Source of the DNA: Capitulum mitella
Lineage: Eukaryota > Arthropoda > Thecostraca > Pollicipedomorpha > Pollicipedidae
Length of the DNA: 64,000 nt
NCBI GenBank assembly: GCA_030062745.1
Contig: CP099841.1
Coordinates: 24,245,398-24,309,397, forward strand
Direction of reading: 5' to 3'
In this document: piece by piece, positions 1 to 13,429 of the stretch
Numbering within the stretch: the stretch's first letter is position 1
Layout of the letters: the number at the start of each line of letters is the position of its first letter
Made by a program: the position numbers and the translations under genes
Notes under the pieces: model-generated
What the model was told of the DNA's origin: nothing
Seen by the model: the letters and a program-made list of their open reading frames with translations, nothing else
Database searches by the model: none

Positions 1-1365
1 GCCCGGGGAGAGGTGTTGAAAAAGGAACCCCTTTTATCTCAGAATCTAACCTTCGGAAATGAACCGGTGTACCACCAATGGTTAGCCCTGAGTCTTGCGA
101 TTCAGAAAATATTATGTTAGCCCCGTTCACCTGGCTGATGATGTCACAGGCCACTTAAAACGCATAACACGATGTGGAAAAAAACTGACACCGGTTCGTA
201 CGTCATGTTATCGGCAAAACCGGTCTCAGGACCTACTACTGGGTATGAAACAAAAGGTCACGATCTTCCGCATCAGAAGCATACTCTGATACTGAAAAAT
301 GTCGGGCCAAGACCATATTGGGTCAGATGAACTACTGGTCTTACTTTACCTGCCAAAGATCGATACTTACCAGCAGCCGTTTTTCTTCACGTCACAAAAA
401 GGACTGAAGTGAAAATTTGTGATGACCAGTTTTGTATTACCTGCTTTTCATCGATCCAAAGTCAGTCTAGGTCAGGTCAAATAAGTATGGCTGGCGAACC
501 TGCCGGCTGTTGGGTCCGGACCCAAAAATATTCGGGAATTTTAACATTAGGTCTACTACAATGACTGTCAAGAAACGGTCTGAAATCCTATGTGGACCGC
601 CCCCCTCCACCCAAAAAAATGTCGGAAATCCCCAGCCATGCAGATAAGATTGCATTACTCTTCCTGCCAAAGAGCAACCATTAGTCGTTATTATTCTTAA
701 CTACATCAAGAACAGAACTGAAACGACATCTCGTGGTAATCAGATCAGTTCTGTCTACCTTTTATCGGGTCAAGGTCAAGCCAGGTCAGGACAGTCGTTC
801 TTTTTTAGCTGAGTAGTACAGTAACTACTCTCCGCTGTTGCTGAACGGTCTTTAACAGACAATATTGTATTTCATTTCGTTTTGGCGCCTACTTATGACG
901 TGACCTGAAATGACCTCACGATACATTTCGTGAATCTTGCTAAGAGGCGCCTATAGATTTGCTTGCCTGACTTCAGCGATGGGGAAGATTAGTGGTAACC
1001 ACTGCTATAGCTATAATGCTAGTCTTGTCCAACTGTCATTATACATGTGACATAGCATGACCTCTAATACTGACGTGAGGGATGTATATCCTTTTGGGGA
1101 CCGTGCCCTATGTAAACATAAATAGTTCATGCATTATAATTGCGAATATTACAAAAAAATCAAGTATGTTCGCGGCACTGCCTGAACAGGCAAAAACAAG
1201 CATGCAAGGTTTCAATTATGACGTCATATCTCCATGACCTGACCTGACAAAGAATTGGTACTGATGTCAGGATACGCCAATTGCTTGATGGACAGCTGTT
1301 GAAAGTCAGGTTTGGCTGGCTCTATTGGTTCAGAAATTATTCACGAAAAGAGTTAAGAGTTCTGC
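1..1365 (+). mobile_element. TTAA-type non-autonomous transposon, family 1, copy 1 (partial)
   Basis: The sequence is clearly homologous to 20698-23418 and to the reverse complement of 27208-28500, in the same order throughout: a CCGGTNTACCACCA segment, an AAACGCATA segment, a GGTCAAGGTCAAGCC segment and the 3' TTTGGCTGG segment. The 5' terminus lies just outside the window, because base 1 falls within the inner terminal motif. The 3' inverted repeat and its TTAA are not recognisable, so this end is decayed. It carries no transposase. A MITE is inserted at 486-640. A perfect CRE octamer at 1219-1226 is kept in the other two copies. Confidence 0.85.
486..640. mobile_element. 155 bp MITE nested in family 1 copy 1, hAT-like
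   Basis: This block is absent from the homologous positions of the other two family 1 copies. It begins TATGGCTGG and ends CCAGCCATG. The flanks are CAAATAAG (478-485) and CAGATAAG (641-648), a 7/8 match, and the uninterrupted copy has a single CAGATAAG-like sequence there. An 8 bp duplication with short terminal repeats fits hAT-type MITEs. A relative lies at 24492-24635. Confidence 0.75.
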
Positions 1366-2300
1366 ATTTGCATCCACAATGCGTAAACGAGTAAAATTAA
1401 GCTGACATCTTGCCGGAGCCTATGCAGTTATCAGAACTGCTACATCTGCCAGATAATAATGCCCATACTTGAAGTTTTTGAAAAATGTCCATTGCAAATT
1501 TGTATCACACCACTCCGCAGCTTCACCGTTATCGCCACCAATGCTGGACGGCGTTCAATAAAATCTTTAAAGACCGACTAGTGAAATGGCCGGACTCCTT
1601 ACACGGTTTATCTGCATTAGACCAATGGCCAATAGGATGTGCGAAAAATTTTCGTGGGAGGAGATGACGAAGGATAATTTGCTGCCCTCCGGCTATTTTC
1701 CGACCACCAGGAGAGCGACTTTGTTATTACTGACGCCGTACACGGTGGTTAGTCATCGCAGAGCTCGCGCGTTTCTGCGAACGCGAGAAGACGTGACTGC
1801 GAGAATCCAGCCTGATCCCGAGGTAATGGCGAATAAATCCGGGCTCGCTCCTGAAAACCCGTCACGCAGCAGGCGCGGCCACCAGGGGCGCGGGCAGACA
1901 GACTTCGAGGAAGCGGGCGGAACCGACCCAACAGGTCTGTGCCTGGCCGCGGCAGAGCGTCAGACAGTGACCTCCGCTGAACCGGGGCGGAGGCTCCAAA
2001 TGTCGGGCAATTACACAGACTTTGCAACAGGCGAGGGCCGTCCCTGCAAGAGAATGTCAGAAGCTGGGACGAATACGTTTATTGTTGTCCACCAAGCTAT
2101 TCTGGATAAGTTGCTGTGGTTCTTTTGATCTGCACCTTGGTGGAGTGGGGTCGGGGCAAAAACTGCTTTTTCACTTCATTTCCATTCCTATTTTTGTGTA
2201 AACAATCGCGTCAGGCCGTGGGACTAACAATATATCGGGTACTAAACAGCTGCCGCGGAGCAGCCAGCTTCGGAACTACTGGGGAAGTTAGCTGCATAAT
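1366..2300. other. No gene recognised; GC-rich patch 1740-2050
   Basis: The GC-rich patch has short overlapping open frames on both strands, as expected where stop codons are rare. I see no domain, splice-bounded exon or repeat partner. Confidence 0.5.
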
Positions 2301-3340
2301 TAATTTACAATCTTAACGGACAGGTAGCTTAGATCAGGTCAGTCGAAGTCTCCATTACACATTGATCAATGTAAGGTGTTGTGTCTTGTCTTTTCGAAAC
2401 TATCCAAACGATCACGACGACACTTGGTGTCGAATTGTTCTACGGAATAAATATAACTGCCCCAAGACATAAGTGACCTAGGTCAGGTTAATCGAGGTCA
2501 CAAGGCCACGCGCCGCAATGTATCATTTCGGAAATGGAGCAGTAGGGATTTGTTGGGAGTTTTAAGTGCATGAAGAATGTCTCCAAGGCAGAATCAGATT
2601 ACGTCAGGTTAGCCGAGGCCACCCGCAGCCAGTTAATGAAGATGCAGTATTCTATCTTTTCAAAATCGAACCAAATGATAAGTATTATATGTTTTATATG
2701 GGCACATCTTGTTGACCTACGACCCCAGGTGATCTAAGTAGGCCACGTCCTTTAAGGATTTAAGGATAAGTTTACCCTACCTACTAACAGCCCACCAAAC
2801 TGTATTATGCTCCATTTTGACAAAACGCAGCATAGTCACATATTGATTAAGGTCGACTTCAGTTAATACTTCTCCCGAACCCATAGCGCTAGGGCGCATT
2901 CCTGTGTGGGAAGGCTTATTCGCCACCAGCTTTATATCCAGTAAAGTTCTTCAAGTCCATCCCATATGGGAAGGAACTTTTTGAAGAGGATAGGACCAGA
3001 GTCCATTACTTACGTAACACATTTCGGCGTTTTTTTTTTTAAGTTCCCGTTATCCCCTTGTAAAGTTTTGTAGCAATTCGCCAAACCCCCGTCCCTAAAA
3101 TTACGTAATGTCCACTGAGCACTCCCCTTCTTCACACTGCTTGTCTGTCTCGGCAATTTGAATGGCACATAATTTATTCGAGTTCATTAGCATTGATAAA
3201 CAGGAGTCAGAGGTAGAAGAGTCGGCTTAAAGTCCTTTAAATCATTTAAGGACATCGGCCTTTTTCCTTTCTGATGTGACAGCGTTATGTAACGTTCTAC
3301 CAAAGCTCACCTTTCCCAACGTAACGCTTTGTCACGTATG
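2301..3340. repeat. Unassigned sequence with AGGTCA-like motifs
   Basis: Repeated AGGTCA/TGACCT-type hexamers at 2334-2342, 2479-2502 and 2605-2615 resemble those in the TTAA elements. This may be an old copy of such an element, but I could not find paired termini. Confidence 0.3.
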
Positions 3341-5530
3341 CCCGACTCCCCCCCCCCACACACACACACCAGCGTTACAGAATTTATGGATGACCCCGAA
3401 CCATTTGGGGTTTGCAACAACATAAACGTCATGCTTATACAACATTCAAAAGCGCCAGAGCTGGCTCAACTCCCGTCCTATCGTCTGTCCGGCCACTGAC
3501 CACCCCCGGCCCCCCTTCACCCCACACCTGGCTGCAGACCCGCCCGCGCGGAGCCGGCGCGGCGTCGCCTCCGGCCGTCTGCCGGCCGCCTCTCTGCGCC
3601 GCCGTCAAAGGCAGCAAAAGCGCATTAGCGCCGGCCAGCGGTCGTTAGTATGCGTCCGATGGCGTCATTGTGGTCGCGGCCGGTGCCGGAGGAAGACGGA
3701 CAGGTGACGGACCGGCCGCGAGCGCCGGCTGCGGCCCCTGGCTGCGATCAATACTGGCATGAAGCGCCCACTCGGGACTCCCTCGGGAGTGGTGACCTGC
3801 AAGTGCCACTTCTTCGCCGCCGATTTCATACGTCACTCCCCTTGGCCAGGGTCGGAAACGTGGCCAGCTTCCACATGTGATTTTGCTAAATGCACCTCGA
3901 GTAGACGCGAAGACGGAAGTGCATGTCATTCTACGAGCCCATTTCGCCGAAGCGAGGTCTGAGACAGTAATTGAAGTCACGTTTCACGGCTTGAAATGGT
4001 TTAACACAACGTTTCCTGGGTATGTTTGGCTTGATTTGCTGTGTAAAAGGCCAAAAGGCTTCCAGTATTCATGCAGCGCAATGCTGGGGCCACAAATCGT
4101 AAACTCTTTCCCAGAATACGTCCCATACGTCAAGCACTACAGGGAGCGCGAAACGTGTGAGTTAAATACCAGAACCGTATTTTTCCACTCCGCATAACGC
4201 CTATGGAAGCTTTCTGCATAGCACTTCTGCATTACGGTACTGTGGTTCCGAACCTGATGCTGTACGCATCAGTCACACAAGGGTGAGGTTTGTCGGTTGC
4301 GGGATCGTCTCAGCGCAGACACCGCAGCAACGTCAGCTAAGACGCGAAGCGAGAAGGTTTCGACCCGCGTCATGCTTCCTGTACGACACGTGATCTTGGC
4401 CAGACCCTCGGCCGCTGTCCACTGGTTGCCGTCCAGAGACTGGCGAGTGTCACGGAGTGGTTTGATCAGCTTCGTCCATCGTGGCGTGCCGGCGACGGTG
4501 GCCGGCGCTTTTGGTCCCTGGCTGTCCGCTCAGGCTCCGGTCCGGCCAGCCTGGACCGGAGGGTGCCCGACAGACCTCGACCGCTGGAGCCGGGCCGCCC
4601 CGGACCACGCTGGACCGCTGGACCGCTGGACCACGAAACTCCCATCGCCATTTGCCAGCGAGAACAACTGCAGGGGTGGAGTCAACGGGGCCATGAGGAC
4701 TGAATAACGTACATATGTGCATTTTTGGTCATGATGTTTCCACCAACAGGAAGGCAAAAAGGTTGGTCGACGCTTCCAACTCCCAAAGGCAAAAGTACCA
4801 TGGTAACATTACCCCGCAAAGGACTGCAGCTTATACTCTCCCACTTCAGTCAATAGTGCATACAAAACCGGGCCAGATGCGTTAACATCCCTACCGCACA
4901 CCTCCCGGCTGCGTCAGGGAAGGCTCCAAATTCGATAAAAATTACATCCTGCTTGACTGTACTTTATAAATCAAGACAATTTCCTGACAGGTAAAACCAA
5001 GATTTTAGGGAGATCCAGGGAATCACGACTACATGGTACAAATTCGTTTGCGTCTTTGAATTGGAAAGGTGCCTAGGGTCATATATGACCCACAGTGCTA
5101 ATGAGAGTTAAATGCTGCAGAACTGGCTCGGATCACTTCATAGTACCGGAAATATTTCACGTCACTTACAGGCTTAAGGGAGCGCCATTAGCGTTAATAG
5201 GCTCTCGACGTCACAGGGGTCAGACGGAATGGCTTCTTGATTCGGCGTCTTTCGACTCTGAGATGATGGTGGAAGCTGAGCACGGTGCATGGGCAGGCGA
5301 TGTGAATGCATCTACCTGGTTTAAGCCGCACCGAACTGCGTGAGAAGGCTGAAAGCGTCACTGGGCGAGTAACGCCCTGTGACGCGACGAAGTTCCGACG
5401 AAATTCCGCGACGAAGCGCGCGTAGGGTTTCGTCCCATTATTTTCAGAAAACGACAGATGTGAAAAGGCATGAACCGACTCCAATTCTATTTGAGCTGGA
5501 CTGACTAACGCCTGTTTCGATAGCAATTAA
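3341..5530. other. CpG-rich islands (about 3470-4000 and 4300-4700), no gene recognised
   Basis: A C-run and short CA repeat (about 3345-3370) precede two CpG-dense stretches. Several frames of 60-136 codons are open on both strands at once, which indicates a compositional cause. One plus frame (3877-4197) looks less biased but matches no family I know and starts without a convincing context. Confidence 0.4.
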
Positions 5531-7560
5531 GAAATGGGCGAAAGACATTAACATCTGTCGACGAGATATTTTTAGACGAGGTTACCGATGAGTTCCTCGC
5601 TTCAACTGCTTTGATTTCAATTCTGCCGCCCCTCGCCACGGCTGGCCACACGACGCGTTGTTTATGATGCACCATTTATCTTCCCAGCCCTGATAAGCAG
5701 CATTGCAAAGCAAATATTTAATGAAAAGGTATTCCGCCATCTACTGCAGGGTGTAATGATTTATTCAATACGGCCGCTGGCGATGAAAACGTCCCCCACC
5801 CCAACACTGAAATCAATATGCCATTCTGAAAAGAAAAAGATTCGCACAGCTATTCTAATTCAATAAAAAAATTGAAACTGGTCTCTTGTCTTGCCATTCT
5901 TTACATCAGGGATGGTCAGTGGTACTGGATGATTTTCTCTCTCAGCAGAAAAATTATGTAACACCGAGGAGACATCACAAAAGAATTCACACGCATCTTC
6001 AATGTCGTGGACACCACATTCCAACGACAGTTTTGGATGAAAATAAAAGATCACTGGTGGCGCGAACTTCAAAAGTGAAAGAAATTTAAAGGCATCTGTA
6101 GCCGATGTCCAACCGAAAGCACTGCCCTAGCTGCGTTGGTAAAATGTTTGCAAGTTTGGTAATGACTCTGTGAACATGAAAGCTGTGGAAAACAACTGGA
6201 GGTAAAAATAACTTAAAGATCTAAATAATAAAGTACGCTTCTGTGGTTCGACCATGTACACTTTGCATAAGTTAACCCGAAAATGTTAATGAAATGGTTT
6301 TTGGCGGATGTGGAGCCAATTTCCTTTTCAGCTCCGACAACACAGACCATTTATCAAGCTTTGGCCACTATTGATGGCTCAGCCAGACGAAACTCGAACA
6401 GATCATTGACTAATTGCGATGTATTGCGTCCCACATTACAGCTCTCATTACTTCCTTGAGCCCAGACTCAAGCGACCTCCAGCCTGAAGACTTGTCTTAT
6501 ACTTCCAAACTGATCCTTTGCAACTCCACAAAACTCTAAAATAATGAATGCCTTCAGGAAGGCCGCGTTTACGTTAATGACACATCTTGTCAATCCTGGC
6601 CCAAAATGGGACAGAGAGCTGAAGCGGAGCCATTAACTTGGTAACCATTTGATGCGCGAGTTCGCTGCAATGTCCCCTCCGACGTAATCGTGCATACCTT
6701 CCTTCTGGTATGAGTTCGGCGTAACCCCGTTCATTTACGGGACGTCAAAGTTTCGAGGGTTGAGCTTCGCGACCAGCAGTCAATACAGCGGACTAGGACG
6801 CCTCGATGGCGCCCACGTAAAGCTGAGAACTGGCATACACGGAGGAGTATCGCGTGATCAGGACACTCAGGCGGCGTAAAGCGCCATAATTAGCATGTGA
6901 ACATGAGACGTGTCATGTTACCTCGACGGGGAAGAGCCACGGGATGGCCAGGCCGTGCTAGGTTGACAGTGCGAAAACTAGCACTGCTGAGAATGGTGCC
7001 AAGTTTATCCTATCTTGCTCTATAGTCACGTTGTAGAATGTTGCCTGTCGGCGCGAATGTGATATTGAGTTTCCGAAAACTGACCTGCAGGAGGCACATT
7101 AGTGAACTGATGAACGCTGATGGTGCTTTGAAGTGATTTCTTGGCATTGAGGCCAACAGGTTTCTGTGACCAGGGTCCTGCTTACTTGGTCCTCTTGGGA
7201 TAGATATTTCCCGTCTTTGGTCTCATTTCCCAAAGACCCAGATTTCAGAGACAGCCAGAGGTAAGAAGAAAACGAGCTTCATACGTCCCTTCATAGAGTC
7301 TGGAAATACTGCTTCTTAACAATGCATGGCTTCCTTGACGCTCGGCTTTGTGATGTCTGAAAACAGCGCTCTACGCGAGTCCACTGCGTAACGTTCCCAA
7401 GTGTTGTCTTTCTCCGAGTATCCAATGAGGGAGATCGACAAATACCCCCCTGTCTCCCTGTGTCCGTCTCTCTCATTCTCTCTGTCCACTTACTGTTGAT
7501 GTTCCTCCACCTCTCTATCTTTATCTGCTCCTTCTCTCTCTCTATTTTTCCACGCCATCT
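5531..7560. other. No feature recognised
   Basis: AT-richer sequence without long frames, repeat partners or RNA-like folds that I can see. A pyrimidine-rich CT tract lies at about 7450-7550. Confidence 0.4.
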
Positions 7561-7599
7561 ATATCACCGCATCATCTTCGTCATATTTTCGTACACGTT

Positions 7600-7930
7600 T
7601 TCCTATTGATCTGAAATGTTTTGCGGCGGTCCGCGGGCCGATCGGGCGCCGAGCGGCTCCGCACGGACCCGCCGCCGCGTCAGAAGCTGGCAGCCCGCCC
7701 GACCCGGATAATTTCCGGCCGAGCGGCCGGCCGCCCCGGCCCGCCGACCGCCCACGGCAACGGTCAACAGCCGGCCGCAGCCCCCTCGTGACGACGCAGA
7801 TATTACTCATCATCAGGCGCCAGTTACGTCGATAACGACGTCGGGGACCTATTGTGACAGCCTGACAATGCACTTATCGCCGTGCCAAGCGGGAGCAGGC
7901 GGGCGCTGCCGAAGCGTCGTCCGAGAAGGA
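7600..7930. other. CpG-rich island
   Basis: Dense CpG and GGCCGG-type words, with open frames on the minus strand only through lack of stop codons. There is no array period that I can follow. The next 800 bases (to about 8740) are AT-richer and hold nothing I recognise. Confidence 0.5.
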
Positions 7931-8739
7931 TGTAAACAACGCTTTTCTCCTGAGAATTCTTTTCCTCTGCGTACGTATCAAAAATCAGTTTAGCGCGGTT
8001 TAACGAGTGGTCCGCTGGTACTGCGGCACTTCCCTATGCACATTAGGTCTTTTGGGAAGTGTAAAACATGATCACACTGTATCACCTGCATCTTATATAA
8101 AAGGTTATTTTCAATAAGCACACAATGCAAGAGATCTGTAGTGATTAAGTGTTACCCTGGCCTTTTAATACGTTCACATTTCGGACCTGTGAGACATAAA
8201 CGTTTTTGGGAAATGACAGACGTTTCTTAAAGCAGGTGCTATTGTTTTAAAACGAAGGAGGAAAGTATGAATAATGCCTTTTGTAATTTAGTGCGATAAA
8301 TGTCCCATTTTTATCGCAGAACTAAGTACTGACAAATGTTTTCACATGGCCTCAAAAACAACGACTCTTGTAACGGCAGCCTGCTGGCTGAATAATCTTT
8401 GGAGCACAACAACCCATGGACCGAAAGAAAACCGTGACTGCCATTCCCAAAATTGAAAGAAATTTTGCATTACCGAAATTGTGAAACCAAACGATGCATT
8501 ACCAGCACGATTCATCGTCATAGAGTCCCGTCCAGCGATATAAATACATGGCCGGTTTGACTTAAACTGAAACTGGTTTGTCATGCGAAATTTGAAAACA
8601 CTTAAATTACTCACTGGTTATGCATCTGACTTCGTGCCCTAGTCTAGCCTTCACCTATAATGCGAGAGGAAACAGAATGCCTGCCCATTTGACCTTACAG
8701 AGGGCAGATGAGCATGAGAACTGAGGAGGAAATGTACAA

Positions 8740-10127
8740 TAACTACCTACAGTAACATTTAACCTTTGTCACCTCGTTCTGGGAAGAGTCACGTCCTGCA
8801 GTTACGGAAGAGAGCTGCGTATATAAGGCAAAGCTGGATGTCTGCCATCTGCTAGTAGATGCAAATAGCACGGCAGCGTTGAGGCGTGCTGTTAGTGTCA
8901 CGCCGCGCCATTGGCACACAAAGCATGGTGCCTTGAAGCCAGGACACGGAGCGTCCGTCACGTTCGTATTCAGAACTGTGTCTGCCCTCCGCCGCCTCGC
9001 AGCGTCGCCGCTTACAAGCTGAATCGACCACGACGGCAGCGCGAACACCCGCGGACCACTGCGGTCAATGCGGGTCTCCGGGCGGGCAGCCAACCCCTGG
9101 CCGATGCCGGCCCGCCGAGCAGGCTATGCCCCAACGCAGGCCCGAGGTATGCCGGTTCGCCATGTAAACGGGTGACAAAAGCCGTGCTGAAGCACGCTGC
9201 AAAAGAATGTCTCCACTGACGACTAGCTGCACATGCCGCTATGTTGAGAGACAGGTCATGTCCTTCGGAGCATAACCCGACGGACGATGGAATGTTTCGA
9301 TCCACCAGGCGAGTGAAGGTCATAAGATGGTCACCATTCCGTGTAATGTGAGGGCACCGTCACGGGCAATTTCGACGAAAATTTTGTCGTATAAATACGG
9401 AATTAAAAAGAACCCAGTTCGAGCACAACGACGAAGAGCACACTTGCACATGCGTACATCTAGTACGTAAAACTAAGTCCAACCGTTTCACGGGCAGCCC
9501 TAAAACCCAAATGAATACTCAGAACGGGAAGTATAAATGTAACTGACATAATATTCAGAAATAAAGTGTCTTTTCTGTGTCATGCAGCGGACTTCATTCG
9601 AAAAATGTACGAACGGAAAGATGGTTACAAAAACCGTTAAAACTCGCCGTACCTTGGCAAACAGTGAGAGCCTTTTTTCCTGTGGTCGTGCATGACGCAA
9701 TTCGGGGTCGCGGCTCTCCACAGTTCCGGACCACCTCACGGCGTCCAAATCCGCGTCCAGTTCGGAGCGGACGCACGAGTTCTCAAGGCTCGCGGAAGTG
9801 CCAGGGCCCTGACCGTTCGGCCGGGGGCGGATCATCCCGATATCTGGCCTTGATGGAGAACCTCTCTCAGGCGGCCGATGACACGCCGTCTCCAATCGGC
9901 CGACCAAGCAGGCCGCCCCTATGAACGATGGCGCCCCCCCCCCCCCGCGGGCTGATGAACTACCCCTGCGCCGCTCGTTAAATGCCGTCTGCCGGCGCTT
10001 CGTGCCGATTGCCGGACGGCGGGCTCCGATTCAACTGCACGGAGCCGACGGCAAATGTCGCCAGGAAGCGCCGACACTGCGCCAGGGCAGGAAGAGGTGA
10101 CTCGCCAGGACCCGGCGACCCCAGGCT
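8740..10127. other. Mixed sequence with CpG-rich patches (8900-9200, 9700-10120)
   Basis: Short open frames overlap on both strands. A 15-base C run lies near 9932-9946. No protein family is recognised. Confidence 0.4.
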
Positions 10128-10490
10128 GTGCATCAGCAGCGGACTTCAGGAAAGCAGCAGCGGTAGAACTCAACCGAGCGCCCGCAGTAGGCCCCAAACA
10201 GTGTATCAGCAGCAGACCTCAGTAAAGCATCAGCAGTGGAATCCAGCATTGCTCAGCAGCGAGCCTCAACAGTGGATCAGCAGTGGACCTCAGCAGTTTA
10301 TTGGCAGTGGAACCTCAGCTGTGTATCAGCAGCTGACCTCAGCAGTGTATCAGCAGCGGACCTCAACCTAATAGAACAGCGAATCTCAGCCGAGTATCAG
10401 CAGTGGGCCTCAACAGCGTATCAGCAATGGGCCTCAGCGGTGAATCAACAGAGGACCTGACCGGCGAATTAGGAACAGACCTCAGCAGTA
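10128..10490. repeat. Degenerate 24 bp tandem array, about 15 units
   Basis: The unit is close to GTGTATCAGCAGCGGACCTC plus four more bases. It repeats with many substitutions and a few indels. Twenty-four bases is eight codons, so a VYQQ-x-TSA octapeptide can be read in runs on the plus strand. It moves between frames, with stops near 10371 and 10460, so it is unlikely to be one coding exon. Confidence 0.85.
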
Positions 10491-10766
10491 AATCCGCGGC
10501 GGGCTGGGGCCGTCGAGGGCGGAACGGTTTGGGGCGAAGCTGGCAGTTATTTTTGTTTCGATCATTTGTAGAAGCTTACTGCTTTTCTGGTCCACTGCGA
10601 AGACTCACCATGGCGCTGACTGACTGAGGCTGACCACGACTCTGACTGAATGGGGTTGACCAAGACTACGGCAAACTGAGGCTCATCACAGCCCCGATAG
10701 ACTGCGAACTGCGAAGCCTTATGTCTGATCAGTTGCAGTTTACCTTTGATGAATCTCCATTGTTCC

Positions 10767-10940
10767 GACCAACTGCGGTAATTCACTTTTGCTCTGCCTT
10801 ACTGAAATTCACCGCTGCTCTTATCAACTGTAGAGGTCCACAAACGCTCCGATCGGCTTTGGACGTTCACAGTAGTTCCGGCCAACTACGGAAGTTCACG
10901 ACACTGATCTAATCGTCCACGGAGATCCACTGATGCTCTA
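10767..10940. repeat. Degenerate 29 bp tandem array, six units
   Basis: Six consecutive 29-base units can be cut exactly, aligning on GAAATTCAC, GAGGTCCAC, GGACGTTCAC and GGAAGTTCAC-like cores. About 10600-10700 carries 26 bp units of similar style, and related units recur at about 11000-11075. The period is not a multiple of three, which argues against coding. Confidence 0.75.
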
Positions 10941-11075
10941 ATTAAACCATACGTCTGTCCAAATGTGGGTTCGGACGGCGGCAAATCACTGCGGTTTAAG
11001 CCGGCTGCGGATGTTCACTACTCTGATCGACTGTGCAGGCCAGCACAGCTTTGATCGACTGCAGAGGTCCGGTGG

Positions 11076-11760
11076 GGCCCAGAACTGCTTCAGAGAAGAT
11101 GGCCGCTGCCAGTTGGCCGTTCGGCACAGACACTGATCAGACGGCGACCAGACCCCAACCATCTCTTCCATCGAGCCTGGGGAGAAGGGCCGGCCAGCCG
11201 CCGGCCGCGCCAGCACGTCTGCCAACGCTTGCAGAGAACTGTCGGCGGCTGCAGACCGACTGCCGGGGAAGAGTCGAGCAGCCGCCCGCTGCGGTTGGGC
11301 TGCCTGTTGTCGTCGGCGGCTGAGGGGCAGCCATAGAACTCAGCGGAGCAGCCACCAATGACAGAGTAGCCGATGGGAGCAGATCCGAGCAGACTCCGCC
11401 GCCGGCAGAGCAGCTGTCGGCGCGGCAGAGCGGCCGACAGAGGCGGAACTGAGCAGACCCCGACGGCGGCAGAGCGGCTGCTGACTGCGACAGAGCCGAG
11501 GTCGTCCCTGGAAGACCAGGCGGTGTCGGCCGTGACACAGGGCGCAGTCGGCCGGCAGATGTAGCCCAGATTGAGCAGAAGTGGACCACTGGCAGCCCCC
11601 GAAAACGCGTGAGCAGAGATCGGCCGTGAACGGCGCGGACGATAGAGCACGGCGGGGCCACCTCCGAGCTGAACAGCGCCGGAACGGGCCGCGCTCACAT
11701 TGCACAAACGTATGCAGCGGCGCATTGACTCGCAAAACATTTCTCATGCAGTCTGGAAGG
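11076..11760. other. CpG-rich island downstream of the tandem arrays
   Basis: Frames of up to 216 codons are open simultaneously in several registers and on both strands (for example minus 11090-11740 and 11137-11661). The predicted peptides are rich in Arg, Ala, Ser, Gly and Pro with no domain I recognise. I read this as composition, not a gene. Confidence 0.5.
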
Positions 11761-12524
11761 AGCTGTTGACCCCAATGACTCACTCACGTGAACTCGGGGG
11801 CAACCTTGCCAAAGAAAATGTCTCCAGTCTTTTTCGCTGCGCCTCTTGACTCTGAGTACAAGATCGAGCTCCGTGTCTAACCAGAGGTGGTCGGGTGGCA
11901 AGAGACGAACCTTCATTGATTTTTCTTTTGCCCTTCTGAAAAAATCGACGCACATTGTAAAAATCAAACAGGCGCCTGAACGACCGCCTTGCTGCTACTC
12001 AGCGGCCTGGCGCTTGAGAAGTCGTCATCTGCAGTGCCATCGACATCATCGCACGGATATCACGGCTCGGCGCGCGTTTTCCTTTGTTAGCTAGCCGCTT
12101 TGGCTAAAAGTAGCCAACCTATGTGTTTTTTGGTATTTCATGCACAGAAATATCTCTGACTGAGTCCTTCTGCAGTGAATCCGTACCTCTAAACAAAACG
12201 TGCTACATGGTAAACCATTCGCAACGTTTGCAATGCATTCAATAAATGCAACTCCCGCGAAATTGTATGAGATTTAATTTTATTTGGCTGATACCACCAC
12301 GTCTTCACGTCACGCTCTTGCTGGGATGCTTGGTGTCACTCCTCTTTATCAAACTGCGCAATATTAAACAACATCGTGTAATATCGTGCAGTTTGGAATG
12401 TTCAAAAAGGGTCCCGTCATTTCATATCTCTCTAATTATATAATTTCGCCAGCGGTCGGAAATGGACAAAAGCCCAACGCTACGTATGTTGGGATGTTGC
12501 ATATGCATTACATTATACATGTGC
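11761..12524. other. No feature recognised
   Basis: AT-rich sequence with only short frames and no repeat partner that I can find in this window. Confidence 0.35.
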
Positions 12525-12660
12525 TACAAATGGCGGCACCTTAAAGATAAATGAAAAAGAAATTAAGCAAAGGAATGATCGTCAATGCTTCCGAAGATCA
12601 GAAACACAAAACTGGTAGTGTTGAGGGATGTTGCGTTAATGTGCGCTATGTTGCAAGTCT
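12525..12660 (+). repeat. Dispersed repeat, copy 1 (partner at 41830-41960)
   Basis: The two places share CACCTTAAAGA, then an ATTGCTTCCGATGATC-like block and an AGTGTT...GATGTT block in the same order and spacing. The element type is unknown. Confidence 0.5.
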
Positions 12661-13429
12661 TTTTTTCTCTCAGTGCTATTTTTAGAGTTAACAAGAATCG
12701 TGTTTGCGCAATGTGTTCTTACGCTATTGCCACGATGTGCAAGTGGATTGTCCATGTTGTCCATGTACTTTTCACCTTTAGATAAAGAGGAAAAGGGGTC
12801 AAAAATAGTATATGAATTTTGAGATGGTGTTTTTTAAAACAGGTATCACAGAGAGAACAAAGTCCTGCGCCATGACATTTTAGAGGATGGCCTATTATGA
12901 CCATCCCTTTATCCAGAAACAGGGCGATCGTTCATTTCCTTTCTAAAGGATAATCCGCTGAATGATTCATGTTTATCTGTCTGAATCCATTTAAATGTCT
13001 TACAATGAGAATTTACACCGACCATTTGTCCCGTCACAATGTCCTGCTAGTCTTCCTGTTATCGTGTACGTGTTCACAAAAACTTCCTCGTTGATCTGTT
13101 TACATTTTACAACCACCATTTATCATTCCTGAATCCATGTGAAAGCCAATGATTGCCTTTCACTTCTTTTGCGCCTATTCCGGACGTTGCCATGGCAACA
13201 TGCTGAATTTATCCAGCAGTAGTCACGGCTTGACATCCTAGTCCATACCCTGCCACTATCTCCCCATAACCCACTTGGAAATCTTCGCCAAGTCTATTGC
13301 TGCTCCATCGCATCCTCTACGAGACATTTCTCCCCTAGCCGTGTCCAGACAAACGCAGAAATACAAAGTACAAAGCTTATTCTTTAACACGCACCGCATA
13401 GCGCTGGTCCAACCACAATGTACGCAACG
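12661..13429. other. No gene recognised
   Basis: AT-rich sequence. A plus-strand frame at 13275-13517 (80 codons) is open but shows no family resemblance and runs through the palindrome that follows. Confidence 0.35.

Noticed and set aside
11090-11740. 216-codon minus-strand frame
   Set aside because: Several registers on both strands are open together in a CpG island, so openness reflects composition; no family resemblance.
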